A stretch of 64,000 nt of DNA from CAJWOS01 sp964502005 (lineage in GTDB: Bacteria > Myxococcota_A > UBA796 > UBA2385): assembly GCA_964502005.1 (NCBI GenBank), contig CAZCUX010000034.1, positions 1 to 64,000 on the forward strand. Reading direction: 5' to 3'. This document shows, one piece after another, positions 1 through 9,165 of this stretch (within the stretch, counting starts at the first letter, position 1; every line of letters begins with the position of its first letter). The translations under genes and the position numbers were made by a program. The notes beneath the pieces are model-generated. The model was not told where the DNA came from. It searched no databases and was given only the letters and a program-made list of their open reading frames with translations.

Positions 1-143
1 GTCCTGCGCGCGAGCGACACCCACCGGTTCACGCTCGCTTCTCCAACCATGAACCGCTTGCCGAGCGACTTGAACGTGCCTTCGCCGGGCTTGTACGCCG
101 CGACCACGCGCTCTTGTAGCGCTTTCGGATGCGGCTTCAGCAT
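1..143 (-). CDS. IS630-like transposase, N-terminal fragment (runs off left edge)
   Basis: Read on the minus strand, an ATG at 143 opens a frame that stays open to base 1 (about 47 residues) and begins MLKPHPKALQERVVAAY. It continues with a helix-turn-helix ending VGEASVNRWV. This resembles the N-terminal DNA-binding domain of IS630-family transposases (pattern RVVxAY...G...LGKRF.VG..SVxRW). The catalytic DDE part would lie to the left of the window, so completeness cannot be judged. I found no terminal inverted repeat in the bases to the right. It could instead be a stand-alone HTH protein of the same fold. Moderate confidence in the family, low in whether the element is active. Confidence 0.6.
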   Translation of the reverse strand, partial: MLKPHPKALQERVVAAYKPGEGTFKSLGKRFMVGEASVNRWVSLARR

Positions 144-466
144 CTCGGTCTCCTTGGATGCAGCCCGAACACCCGCCGCTCGTTGGCGCGCAACCCCCCG
201 ATTCGATCAACGCCGTTCGGCGCGACTGTATTCAACAGGTTGGGTCAGCAAGGACGGAGAAAACGGGGGATCGGGCACGAGGAACTCCCGGTTCCTATTT
301 CATGCAATACAATGTTATCGCGGTCTACGCGAATATTGCCGATTCTGGCGACTGGGATTACCTACACAAGAATACCAACACAAGAGCCAACACGACCCTC
401 CGCTCCTCGCCTGCCCCACCCGCATCAACACGATAGACGCCTCTTTTCCCCGCTCCCGAGAGACCC
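144..466. other. Intergenic region, no gene seen
   Basis: This stretch separates the transposase start from the YdeI-like gene. It holds an AT-richer patch near 300-370 with a TACAAT hexamer at 308-313 that could be a -10 box, but no convincing -35 lies 17 bases upstream. Open frames here lack coding character. Any insertion-sequence right end should also be here, but none was recognised. Confidence 0.4.
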
Positions 467-1120
<654 letters not shown>

Positions 1121-1186
1121 CGCGCAGACATCGCCTGTCACGCGAGAATGGTGGCGCTCCGACGCGCAGTCGGACATGATAGGCGG

Positions 1187-3814
1187 ATGAATTCTCCCCG
1201 CGCCCTCGCACTGTTGTTGGTCCTCACCGCCTGCGGAACGGACCCCTCGCCCAAGTCCACCACCGACTCTGGCCCCACCGGCCCCGACGTCTCCGAGCGC
1301 CTGTCCGATGGCGAAGTTCGCGCAGGCATCGTGGCCAACGGCGCCGCATTGTTTGGCGGAACGAGCGCCGAGGGCCAAGAGGGCGACATCAAACTCTACA
1401 ACAGCCGCGTGCAGTTCATCATTCAGGCCATGCGCGAGGGTGACTATTACGAAGCCACCGGCGGCGGCTTGATTGACGTTGACATTGTGCGCCCCGAAGG
1501 CCAACCCGGACGCGACATCATCGATGAATTCGGCGTAATGGTCGGCTTTGGCCGCATCGTCGAACCGTCGGCCGTCGAGGTCATCAACGATGGAACCGAT
1601 GGAAATGCCGCCGTTGTGCGCGTCACAGGCCGCGGCGCCCCGATGACGCTCTTGACCGGCGCGTTGGAGTCGACGTCCGTGGTCCCGTCCCGCGAAGTAG
1701 CGGTGGTGACCGAATACACCCTCGAGCCCGACACTTTCCTGTTGGACGCGAAGACCACAATCAGTTGGGAAGACGAAGACACCGCCATTCAGCCCGGCGA
1801 CATCGTGATGGTCGGCCTTGAAGTCGCCGAGTTTGTCTTTCCCGGTCGGGGCCTCGAATCGGGCGACGTCGCCACAAACGGCGACTGGATGGCTGTCCTC
1901 GGACAACGGAACGAAGTTGCAGTGGCGGTATTCTCGACAGACACACCCTTCGCGCAAGGGGGCTTCGAGAGCCTGCTGTCCGAACTCGGGCCCGTCATCG
2001 CCCCGCTCGGCCCAGCGACCACGCTTTCCAACGGCGACACCCTCGTTTGGCACCGCCAAATCGGCGTCGCGCCCGACCTCGCGACCCTCACCGATGCCTG
2101 GAACGCGTCCCAAGGCGCCAGCACCCAAGCCGTCGGCGGCTACGTGCAGGCCGATGGGCAGCCCGTCCCCGGCGCGCGTGTCCACATTTTGGATGGCGAC
2201 GCCGTAGAGACCATCGCCTTCACCGATGACCAAGGCCGCTTCAACGCCAATGTCCGCGCCGCCTCTCCCAGCGCCCTCGCGACGGGACGCGGCCCCGGCG
2301 AGCACGTCGACGTCCCCGAAGGCGCAGGCTGGGTGGCGCCGTACGCTCACCCCGAGGTTGCCGCCGCCGTTCTCGACAGCCTCGCCAATGGCGCGCTGCC
2401 GATTCCTTTTGCCGAAGGATACGGCGTGTCCGAGGTCGCCAACGCCACCGCCGATACGCAATTGTCGTTGACAGCACCCGGCCACATCCGGGTACGGGTC
2501 GCAGACGGTCGCCCCGCCTCTGTACGCGTCGACTTCGCGTCCGGCGATGCGCTGGGCGGCTCTACTGGCCAAGTCCGCGGACGCCCCGGCGGCGCAATGG
2601 CACAGGCCTACACCCTCGACGGCGACATCTCCTTGCCCGTCGAGCCGGGCGATTACACCGTCACCGTCCACCGCGGTCTGCGCTTCGAGCCATCCGTCAC
2701 GTCCGTTACGGTCGACAGCGGCGGCGAGGCGGAGGTCAACGCCACACTGACCGAAGTGGTCGCGCCCGCAGGCTTCTTGACCCTCGACCCCCACAGCCAC
2801 GCGTCCCCCAGCGGCGACGGCGGCATCTGTATGTCCCACCGTCTCGCGTCGATGGCCGGGAATGGCGTGCAGGTCCACTTCGGCACCGACCACGACCACG
2901 TCGCCGACTACCGCCCGTTGCTCGCACCCCTTGGGCTCGATGGCGTGATGACCTCCATCGTCGCCAACGAAGCCAGCCCTGTCCTCCGCGGACATACCAA
3001 TGTCTACCCCCTGACCCAATTGCCGGAGCTTCCCAACGCAGGCGCGCCACGCTGGTGGGACGGCATGGTGGACACCGAAACCTGGTACCAAACACTACGG
3101 ACGTGGGCCGGTCCCGACGCCATCATCCAGGTCAACCACCCGGCTGGTTCGAGCGGCATGCTCGACGCGGCCGGCTACAACACGACGACCGGCGAGGTCG
3201 CGTCTCCCGACCACTTCTCCGAAGGCTTCGATGTTATCGAAGTCCTCAATGATGGACAATACGCCGAGTTCTTCGTGCTTTGGCTCGACCTCGTCGCCCG
3301 CGGCTACAACACCACCCCCGTCGGCGTTTCCGATTCCCACGGCTACCGCAACGGCGTCGGCGAAAACCTGACCTACCTCCCCCTCACGGTCAGCCAGCCT
3401 TCGGACCTCGACCCAAGCGACCTCGCGGACGCCCTTCGCGAAGGCGGCACGCTCATCAGCCGCGGCCCGTTCCTCGATGTTCGCGTTGGATCCGATTGGG
3501 CCCCCGGCTCGACATTTGCGGGCAGCCCAACACTCACCGTCGACGTACAAGCAGCGTCATTCGTTGTAGTCGACACCATCGACCTTCTGGAAAATGGCGT
3601 CGTCGTTGATTCCCGCCCATGGACCGGTAGCAGCGAGACCTTCCCGCTCTCGCCCTCCGCCGACGCCTTCTATGTTGTGCAAGCGTCGGGAAGCACACCG
3701 ATGGCTCCGGTGTTCCCGAGCCGCACCCCGTGGGCCGCAACGTCCGCGATTCGCGTCGATCTCGACGGCGACGGCTGGACCCCTCCGCTGCCCCCGCTCT
3801 CCTTCGGTCGTTGA
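1187..3814 (+). CDS. PHP-domain (CehA/McbA-like) metallohydrolase lipoprotein
   Basis: 875 residues from the ATG at 1187, chosen because it yields a lipoprotein signal with lipobox LTAC (C16); an upstream GTG/ATG frame would bury it. Residues ~315-360 form a carboxypeptidase-regulatory-like beta domain (GGYVQADGQPVPGARV). The C-terminal third (from about residue 540) has the metal-binding signatures of PHP-type hydrolases as in the CehA/McbA group: DPHSHASPSGDGG (HxH), FGTDHDHVADYR (DHDH) and IQVNHPAG, followed by DSHGY. Such enzymes bind two or three metals and hydrolyse phosphoesters or related bonds; the substrate is unknown. Predicted to sit on the outside of a membrane through its lipidated Cys. 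The family call is good; the reaction is inferred only. Confidence 0.85.
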   Translation: MNSPRALALLLVLTACGTDPSPKSTTDSGPTGPDVSERLSDGEVRAGIVANGAALFGGTSAEGQEGDIKLYNSRVQFIIQAMREGDYYEATGGGLIDVDIVRPEGQPGRDIIDEFGVMVGFGRIVEPSAVEVINDGTDGNAAVVRVTGRGAPMTLLTGALESTSVVPSREVAVVTEYTLEPDTFLLDAKTTISWEDEDTAIQPGDIVMVGLEVAEFVFPGRGLESGDVATNGDWMAVLGQRNEVAVAVFSTDTPFAQGGFESLLSELGPVIAPLGPATTLSNGDTLVWHRQIGVAPDLATLTDAWNASQGASTQAVGGYVQADGQPVPGARVHILDGDAVETIAFTDDQGRFNANVRAASPSALATGRGPGEHVDVPEGAGWVAPYAHPEVAAAVLDSLANGALPIPFAEGYGVSEVANATADTQLSLTAPGHIRVRVADGRPASVRVDFASGDALGGSTGQVRGRPGGAMAQAYTLDGDISLPVEPGDYTVTVHRGLRFEPSVTSVTVDSGGEAEVNATLTEVVAPAGFLTLDPHSHASPSGDGGICMSHRLASMAGNGVQVHFGTDHDHVADYRPLLAPLGLDGVMTSIVANEASPVLRGHTNVYPLTQLPELPNAGAPRWWDGMVDTETWYQTLRTWAGPDAIIQVNHPAGSSGMLDAAGYNTTTGEVASPDHFSEGFDVIEVLNDGQYAEFFVLWLDLVARGYNTTPVGVSDSHGYRNGVGENLTYLPLTVSQPSDLDPSDLADALREGGTLISRGPFLDVRVGSDWAPGSTFAGSPTLTVDVQAASFVVVDTIDLLENGVVVDSRPWTGSSETFPLSPSADAFYVVQASGSTPMAPVFPSRTPWAATSAIRVDLDGDGWTPPLPPLSFGR

Positions 3815-3884
3815 AACGCACCATCCCTGCGCACTTGTACGCTCCTCCGCGCCGCAGATTCTCGCTCCCGAAGCCGCTGACGAC

Positions 3885-3924
3885 CTGCGCCGTTGTTGCG
3901 ACATACGTACCAACAATGGCGCAG
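3885..3924. repeat. Strong intergenic hairpin, 14-bp stem
   Basis: CTGCGCCGTTGTTG at 3885-3898 pairs with CAACAATGGCGCAG at 3911-3924 (13 Watson-Crick pairs plus one G-U), loop 12 bases. It lies between the PHP lipoprotein (ends 3814) and the peptidoglycan-binding gene (starts 4010). No long T run follows on either strand, so it may be a weak or factor-assisted terminator, an mRNA-stabilising hairpin, or an operator. Confidence 0.5.
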
Positions 3925-4009
3925 ATGTCTCGATTTGTCTGCACCGCCCCCCAGCAAAGGACAAAATAAGAGTGTCGCTACGGAAACCTGCTTGCGGAGG
4001 AGCGCCAAC

Positions 4010-5479
4010 ATGCAACAGTTCCAAACCCCCACCTCGTCGACCCGCCGCCCGTCGCCCCGCACCTCCGCGCGGACTTCAGCCGGACCGAGCAACACCGACG
4101 CACTCGAAGCGAAAGGCCTCCAGCGCGGCGATAGCGGAAAAGACGTCTCCCGCTTGCAGGACCAGCTCCAGTATCTCGGCTTTTTGTCTGCCGACGACAA
4201 AGCCACTGGCCACGGCGCGTTCGGCGGTCGCACCCAAAATGCGGTGAGCGGATTTGAAGGTTCGATGGGCGAAGGCACCGTCGCAGACGGAGTCGCAGAC
4301 AAGAGCACCCGCCAAGCAATCACCGCGCGCCTCGCGCAACAAAACCAAGACACCGTCGTACCGCCCCCCTTGATGCGCGGCGCGGAAGGCGAGCGGGTGT
4401 CGCGGCTCCAAGCCGGCTTGTTCGGCCTCGGCCTCCTCAACGAAAGCACCTACACCAACCAACGGGGCGCATATAAAGGCAAGACCGCAAAGGCCGTCGA
4501 GACTCTGCAAAAGCGCGCGGGCTTGCCCGTCACCGGCAATATGGACGCCGGCTCGTGGCGCGTACTTATCGACCAAGCTGGCCCCGAGGTCATCAGCACC
4601 GGCGCCGAGCAAGGCGTGCGGCTCACCGGCGACCCCGCGCTTCGCAAAGGCTCCGAAGGTCCGCTCGTCCGCGAGCTCGAAACGTTTTTGTCTTGGTGGG
4701 GAGCCGACATCCAGCCCGACGATGTCTTCGACGGCGACACCACCCGCGCCGTGAAGTCGTTCCAACAAGCCAACCAGCTCACCGTCGATGGAAAGGCCAA
4801 TACAGCAACGGTCGCAGCCCTCGTGTCCGGGCAAGCACAGAGCACAGGCGGCAGCGGTGGCCCGGCGACCCAAGCCATCCAGTCCCTCAAGGACATCAAG
4901 CAGCTCACCTACGAAGACGCCAAGAACGTCATCCTCGAAAACAACGGCGACCTCTTCGTGGACGGCGACGTCACCATCCTCGCCCTTCGTACCGGCAACA
5001 ACGCGACCATCAACTTCGAAGACTACTTCATCGTCCTCAAGAAAAACGGCGACATGGAGACGTTCTTGGCGACCACGCGCCCGTCCACGAGCAAAGTCGA
5101 CCCCAGCAAAGGCCAAGACCCGGCGATGGTGCTCGCGGGCAACTACGACCTCGCCGAACGCTGGAGCACCCCCGGTTCGTACACCTGGGAGACCGCGTTT
5201 TTGGTCAAAGAAGACGGCAGCGCAAAGAAGTCCGGCGGCATGGGCGTAACTGTCGCAAAAGACCGGAACCAAGACGGGTACTTTTCGGAAGAAGAGCGCG
5301 CCAACCCCATCCTTGACGACCAAATCCGCGCACACCGCGGCTCCCCAACCGGCACCACCTTCTCCTGGGGCTGCCTCACGGTCCTCGACTTCGATGGATT
5401 CGTCGACTTCATCGGCAGCAACAAGGTCCCCGCCGACCTCTGCATCGTCGATATCTCGAAGAACCTCGGAAACCGCTGA
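4010..5479 (+). CDS. Three-repeat peptidoglycan-binding protein with L,D-transpeptidase-like C-terminal domain
   Basis: 489 residues; the ATG at 4010 has a GGAGG box 9 bases upstream and replaces a longer open frame that starts at 3893. Residues ~35-100, ~115-190 and ~205-275 are PG_binding_1-type repeats (pattern RGDSGKDVSRLQDQLQYLGF ... F...T..AV..FQ...GL.VDG). The C-terminal ~190 residues carry H442 in an AHRG motif and C455 in SWGC, spaced like the His...SxGC catalytic site of YkuD-type L,D-transpeptidases and phage murein-processing relatives. There is no signal peptide or membrane helix; the N-terminus is a Ser/Thr/Pro/Arg-rich tail. It is paralogous to the next gene, 32 bases downstream, which has the same repeats but a lysozyme-like C-terminus. 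Cell-wall targeting is well supported; the transpeptidase call is tentative. Confidence 0.75.
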   Translation: MQQFQTPTSSTRRPSPRTSARTSAGPSNTDALEAKGLQRGDSGKDVSRLQDQLQYLGFLSADDKATGHGAFGGRTQNAVSGFEGSMGEGTVADGVADKSTRQAITARLAQQNQDTVVPPPLMRGAEGERVSRLQAGLFGLGLLNESTYTNQRGAYKGKTAKAVETLQKRAGLPVTGNMDAGSWRVLIDQAGPEVISTGAEQGVRLTGDPALRKGSEGPLVRELETFLSWWGADIQPDDVFDGDTTRAVKSFQQANQLTVDGKANTATVAALVSGQAQSTGGSGGPATQAIQSLKDIKQLTYEDAKNVILENNGDLFVDGDVTILALRTGNNATINFEDYFIVLKKNGDMETFLATTRPSTSKVDPSKGQDPAMVLAGNYDLAERWSTPGSYTWETAFLVKEDGSAKKSGGMGVTVAKDRNQDGYFSEEERANPILDDQIRAHRGSPTGTTFSWGCLTVLDFDGFVDFIGSNKVPADLCIVDISKNLGNR

Positions 5480-5511
5480 CCCCAAACCGCCGCCGAAGCC
5501 TGGAGACCGCC

Positions 5512-6837
5512 ATGTACGCACAAGCTGCCAAGACATCGTCGAGCCCGTCCGCTACGCCTACGGCCTCCCGCCGCCGCTCGCAGAATCCCGCGCCAATGCA
5601 GCGGGGCGACGAAGGTGCATCGGTCGAGAGGCTGCAAGACCAGCTTCAATGGCTCGGCTTTCTCTCCGCGGAAGACAAAGCCACCGGCCATGGCATTTTC
5701 GGCGGACGCACAGAATCCGCCGTGACTGCGGCTGAAGGCAAGCTTGGCCTCCAAGCCGACGGCATCGCCGACAAAAAGCTCCAAAACACCGCCAACAAAG
5801 CCCTCGCCGACCAAAATGCCGCAACAGGCATACCAGGCCCGTTGTCCAAGGGCGCAGAAGGCTACCGCGTCAAGGGTCTGCAGGACGCCCTCCACGAGCT
5901 TGGCTTGCTCAGCGCCGAGGCGCTACGCGAAGGCCACGGCACATTCGGAAACCAAACTGAAGCAGCCGTGCGCGCACTTCAATCCAAAAACGGCATCGAA
6001 GAAAACGGAACGGTGGGTCCCGCAACTTGGACATGGCTCATCCAAAACGTTGGGCGCCATGCGACCGGCAAAGCAGGCCAAAACGGCGTCGTCGTGACCG
6101 GCCGCCCCGCCCTCAAACTGGGACATGAAGGCCCATTGGTACGCGAACTGGAGCGCCTTCTCGCCGAATACGGCGCAGACCTCAAGCCCGACGGAACCTT
6201 CGACAAGTCCACCCGCACCGCCGTGCGTGATTTCCAGCGCGCAAACGGCCTCTCCGTCGATGGAACCGTCGGAACAGCCACCGCTGCCGCGTTGGTGTCC
6301 GGCCGTGCCCAATCTATCGAAGCCGGCGCAACCGGCGGCGGAACCGGCGGCGGAACCGGTGAAGGCCCCGAGTGGCTCGCGCAGTTTTTGTCGAGCATGG
6401 GGCTACGCGGCGAGCACCTGCGCGTGATGTGGAGCATTGCGATGCGGGAATCCGGCGGTCACCCGAGCACCATCTCGTCGATGGATGGACTCGGCTTCGG
6501 TGTCTTCCAGATGCAAGCGGGCGTCGGCCATGAGGAGTGGATTGCCAAGGAGTTTGGCTGGGACACGAGCACCCGCGAGAAGTTCGCGGCCCTCATGACA
6601 GACCCCGTCAAAAACTTCAAAGTGATGATGGCCCTCTCCAACAACGGCAAAGACCTCCGCGCATGGGGCCACACTTCGGTCGACGACCCCTCGTTGAATC
6701 TCGCGCAATACGGAAACTGGGGAATTTGGACCACCGACGAAGGCGTCACTTGGGCCCAAGCGTATATCGTCGAGCCGTTTACCCGCTATTACGGCCAATT
6801 CCCGTCGGTTGCGCAGAAAGCTGGCGTGTCTGTATAG
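5512..6837 (+). CDS. Three-repeat peptidoglycan-binding protein with lysozyme/transglycosylase-like domain
   Basis: 441 residues. The N-terminal Ser/Thr/Arg-rich tail is followed by three PG_binding_1-type repeats (residues ~25-95, ~105-175, ~200-270), closely matching the preceding gene (LQDQLQWLGFLSAEDKATGH here against LQDQLQYLGFLSADDKATGH there). A Gly/Thr-rich linker (~275-290) leads to a helical domain with the motif WSIAMRESGGHPSTISS, where E313 is the likely catalytic Glu of a lysozyme-like glycosidase or lytic transglycosylase, followed by GFGVFQMQAG. No Sec signal is visible, which is unusual for an enzyme acting on the wall. A duplication with exchange of the catalytic module is the simplest history. 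Possible alternatives are a delivered effector or a phage-tail-derived lysin. Confidence 0.78.
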   Translation: MYAQAAKTSSSPSATPTASRRRSQNPAPMQRGDEGASVERLQDQLQWLGFLSAEDKATGHGIFGGRTESAVTAAEGKLGLQADGIADKKLQNTANKALADQNAATGIPGPLSKGAEGYRVKGLQDALHELGLLSAEALREGHGTFGNQTEAAVRALQSKNGIEENGTVGPATWTWLIQNVGRHATGKAGQNGVVVTGRPALKLGHEGPLVRELERLLAEYGADLKPDGTFDKSTRTAVRDFQRANGLSVDGTVGTATAAALVSGRAQSIEAGATGGGTGGGTGEGPEWLAQFLSSMGLRGEHLRVMWSIAMRESGGHPSTISSMDGLGFGVFQMQAGVGHEEWIAKEFGWDTSTREKFAALMTDPVKNFKVMMALSNNGKDLRAWGHTSVDDPSLNLAQYGNWGIWTTDEGVTWAQAYIVEPFTRYYGQFPSVAQKAGVSV

Positions 6838-6989
6838 TTGCCCTGTGCACAGAACGCCCCAACACCCAATCGCCACGTTGACAGGAACACCCATACGGCG
6901 TTCCCTCGATTCTGACGGTTCTGCGTCCCACAAGCACCTCGCACACAACCGAAAGAACGAATAGGACGACGGCAACCCGGGTGCTTCGA

Positions 6990-8150
6990 ATGGCCGCCCA
7001 CGTCGGCGCATTACACGCCACAGCAAAACGACTCGATTCCCTGCGCGCACGCCTCCTTCAGTGGACCTTGCGCGCTCCGCTGCTGCGGCGCATCTTCCTC
7101 GACCGTCCCCTCCGCCTATTCGTAATGTTTTTGGCCTTTGAGGCCATTGCGCTCGTGGTCGCCTGCACCGTGCCCGTTTGGCAGTTGGTGCTGGGGCCTC
7201 TTATCTACGGCACCATTCATCTTGCGTCGAGCGTGCGCTATATCGACTACGGTCTGCGACAAGGCGGTCAAGCCACCCATCCGAGGGCGTTGCGGTGGTT
7301 TGTTGGCGTTTGCGCCGCCTATATCGGCTATCGGGTCCTTCGGTTCGTGGCCGTCAACGCCGGTGGCGCTGCCTCCGCGAGCGAATGGCAAGGTACAGCA
7401 ACGGTCGATGCGCTGCTATTGGTTGCCGGACTGACCATCGCAGCTTGGGCCTACCGTGTCCCTGCTTCTTCCGTAGCACGCGGCGTTTTGATGGTGCTAC
7501 CCGTCATATGGGGGCTCCTCGAATCCCCGCGAATGACCGTCGGGATATTGGCCTTCGCCCATAACTTTGTGGCGTTTGCGGTTTGGTACCAAATCGCCGC
7601 GCACCGTAGAGACCGGCTTGTGGTCGCCTGCAGTGCAGTCGTGCTGGGTCTACTGACGCTGCTTCTCGCGACGGGCTCCCTCGAATCCGTGCGGACAACC
7701 ATCGCTATCGACGCGGCGTCCGGCACCTTTGGCCTCTCGTTGGAGCGCTTGGGGCGCTTCTTTTGGCGCACCGCACCCGAAGACCGCTGGCCCGCAATCG
7801 CCGCCGCCTTCGCGCTCGGCCAGTCGACCCATTATTTCGTATGGCTCCGCGCCATTCCCGATCAAGCGCATAAACACGCCGTTCCCGCATCCTTTCAACA
7901 AAGCGTTCGTCTGCTCCACCAGGACTTCGGCCCCCGGTTCGGCAGGTGGGTCATCGGTGTCGTTCTGGTCGGCACCATCGCGTTTTTTGCTCTGGGCTTC
8001 GACCAAGGGCGGCAGCTCTATTTTGCCGTCGCTGGATTTCATGGTTTCGTAGAAATCGCCACATTTGCGATGTTTGCCCCCCGGCAAGGCGCGCAGGTCG
8101 ACACACCGACGAAGGCCAACCGCTCGCCCGCCCATGGTTTGCGCGCCTAA
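6990..8150 (+). CDS. Polytopic membrane protein with intramembrane histidines, function unknown
   Basis: 386 residues from the ATG at 6990; a GTG three codons earlier (6981) is an alternative, and neither has a clear ribosome binding site. About eight to nine hydrophobic segments are visible, starting at residues ~40-75. Histidines sit within or at the edge of helices in GTIHLASSVRY, FAHNFVAFAVWY, GQSTHYFVWLRA and AGFHGFVE. Such a set of membrane histidines could bind a metal, as in the Brp/Blh carotene oxygenases, but I cannot align it to that family with any certainty. It stands alone, about 150 bases after the peptidoglycan-binding pair. Coding is secure; function is not known. Confidence 0.75.
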   Translation: MAAHVGALHATAKRLDSLRARLLQWTLRAPLLRRIFLDRPLRLFVMFLAFEAIALVVACTVPVWQLVLGPLIYGTIHLASSVRYIDYGLRQGGQATHPRALRWFVGVCAAYIGYRVLRFVAVNAGGAASASEWQGTATVDALLLVAGLTIAAWAYRVPASSVARGVLMVLPVIWGLLESPRMTVGILAFAHNFVAFAVWYQIAAHRRDRLVVACSAVVLGLLTLLLATGSLESVRTTIAIDAASGTFGLSLERLGRFFWRTAPEDRWPAIAAAFALGQSTHYFVWLRAIPDQAHKHAVPASFQQSVRLLHQDFGPRFGRWVIGVVLVGTIAFFALGFDQGRQLYFAVAGFHGFVEIATFAMFAPRQGAQVDTPTKANRSPAHGLRA

Positions 8151-8407
8151 CAACGCCTCCCACCACGAATTCGTGCTCCGTCGCAACACCAAAATAGGCC
8201 GTGATTGCACATTATCGCACCTATTGCGCGGCTTCGATCGAGCGCATCACGCGGACAAACACCCGCGCCAAGGCGCCCCCTTCGCCCACAGAGGAAGGCG
8301 TACTCGTAAACATGCGAGCACGCATCGTTTCCGGTGATTTTTACGGCCGCGCTACCTCCACCACCGAAGAACGGCATACCATCGAGGTGCCCCCACTGGA
8401 GGTTTTT

Positions 8408-8644
8408 ATGCGCTTGTTCCTCGTGACCCTACTCACTTTGGCTGTGTCGACCGCGTGGATGGCCCCGCCCGCCTACGCAGACGTTGCCAGCACCTCCACC
8501 GACGACGGCGACGACGGTGGCGATGACGACGAAGACGATGACGACGACAAAGGCTGTTCGACCGCCGCTGGCCCGGTTTCGATGGTGAGCTTGCTTTTGG
8601 GCTTCGGACTCGTACTGACCCAACGCCGTCGCGACACCCTCTAA
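8408..8644 (+). CDS. Small secreted acidic peptide with MYXO-CTERM-like anchor
   Basis: 78 residues; ATG at 8408 with GGAGG at 8398-8402. Residues 1-25 form a Sec signal peptide (MRLFLVTLLTLAVSTAWMAP, cleavage probably after AYA). Residues ~26-50 are an Asp-rich stretch (DDGDDGGDDDEDDDDDKGC). The end is a tripartite sorting signal: Gly-Cys-Ser, a hydrophobic helix (VSMVSLLLGFGLVLT) and an Arg cluster (QRRRD). This matches the layout of MYXO-CTERM-like tails, which are thought to be cleaved and lipid-anchored at the Cys. After processing almost nothing but the acidic spacer would remain. The serine protease at 60296-61453 ends in the same way. Confidence 0.75.
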   Translation: MRLFLVTLLTLAVSTAWMAPPAYADVASTSTDDGDDGGDDDEDDDDDKGCSTAAGPVSMVSLLLGFGLVLTQRRRDTL

Positions 8645-8661
8645 GCCACGCCCCATACAAA

Positions 8662-8694
8662 CCAAAGGCGGGGTCACGCAAATACCGCCTTTGG
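8662..8694. terminator. Hairpin between convergent genes (probable bidirectional terminator)
   Basis: CCAAAGGCGG at 8662-8671 pairs perfectly with CCGCCTTTGG at 8685-8694 (10 bp, 13-base loop). It lies 18 bases after the stop of the acidic peptide gene and between two convergent genes, which suits a shared terminator. There is no T run, so it is not a classical rho-independent one. Confidence 0.45.
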
Positions 8695-8808
8695 CGTTCG
8701 GCGCGCAGGCGCTTGAGATGCTCGCCGGTGGGTCACCCAACGGGGAGCCACTGAAGCGTGGTACAATCGCTGGTTTGGTTCCCGCATTTACCGAACGTCG
8801 GCGTAGGC

Positions 8809-9165
8809 TTACCAAAACCAACGTTCGCCGACCACACCCAATCCAAAGCTCACAACATTGGCCAACACCCCTAAGAACAGGCCACGAATGGCGGTCGTGG
8901 GGAGAATCCAGGCATAATATAAGCCTTCCACAACACAAACCGCCCCTTCTACGACGATTGCGCGCGACCACACATTCGGCAGCCACGAACGATTCTCGAC
9001 GATGAGCCACCACACAACAGGGTGGGTCAGCAGGCTCGCCGCGCACACCACCGCCAACCATGCGAGCAAAGAGCGCTCACGCCCCCAGCGCAAATATCGC
9101 AATACCGGCACCAACAAAGCGCTTTCAATCAACAGCGTAATCAGCAGCGCAGACAGTTGGTCCAT
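8809..9165 (-). CDS. Small polytopic membrane protein, unknown function
   Basis: 118 residues, MDQLSALLITLLIESALL..., starting at the ATG at 9165 with GGGAG just upstream. Longer frames to the right are Arg-rich and read through hairpin repeats, so they were not used. Three or four hydrophobic segments span nearly the whole protein (residues ~5-20, ~32-55, ~68-90, ~92-115). The pattern THPVVWWLIVE, a helix containing Glu (VEGAVCVVEGLYYAW) and TAIRGLFLGVLANVVSFGLG recalls small membrane proteins of unknown role in Myxococcota. It is convergent with the acidic peptide gene. Confidence 0.65.
   Translation of the reverse strand: MDQLSALLITLLIESALLVPVLRYLRWGRERSLLAWLAVVCAASLLTHPVVWWLIVENRSWLPNVWSRAIVVEGAVCVVEGLYYAWILPTTAIRGLFLGVLANVVSFGLGVVGERWFW

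Noticed and set aside
4076..5536. A 486-residue minus-strand open frame opposite the first peptidoglycan-binding gene
   Set aside because: Same shadow effect; the plus strand has a ribosome binding site and three repeat units.
6990..8150. Calling the membrane protein a Brp/Blh carotene oxygenase
   Set aside because: The histidine spacing could not be aligned to that family and no carotenoid genes are nearby.
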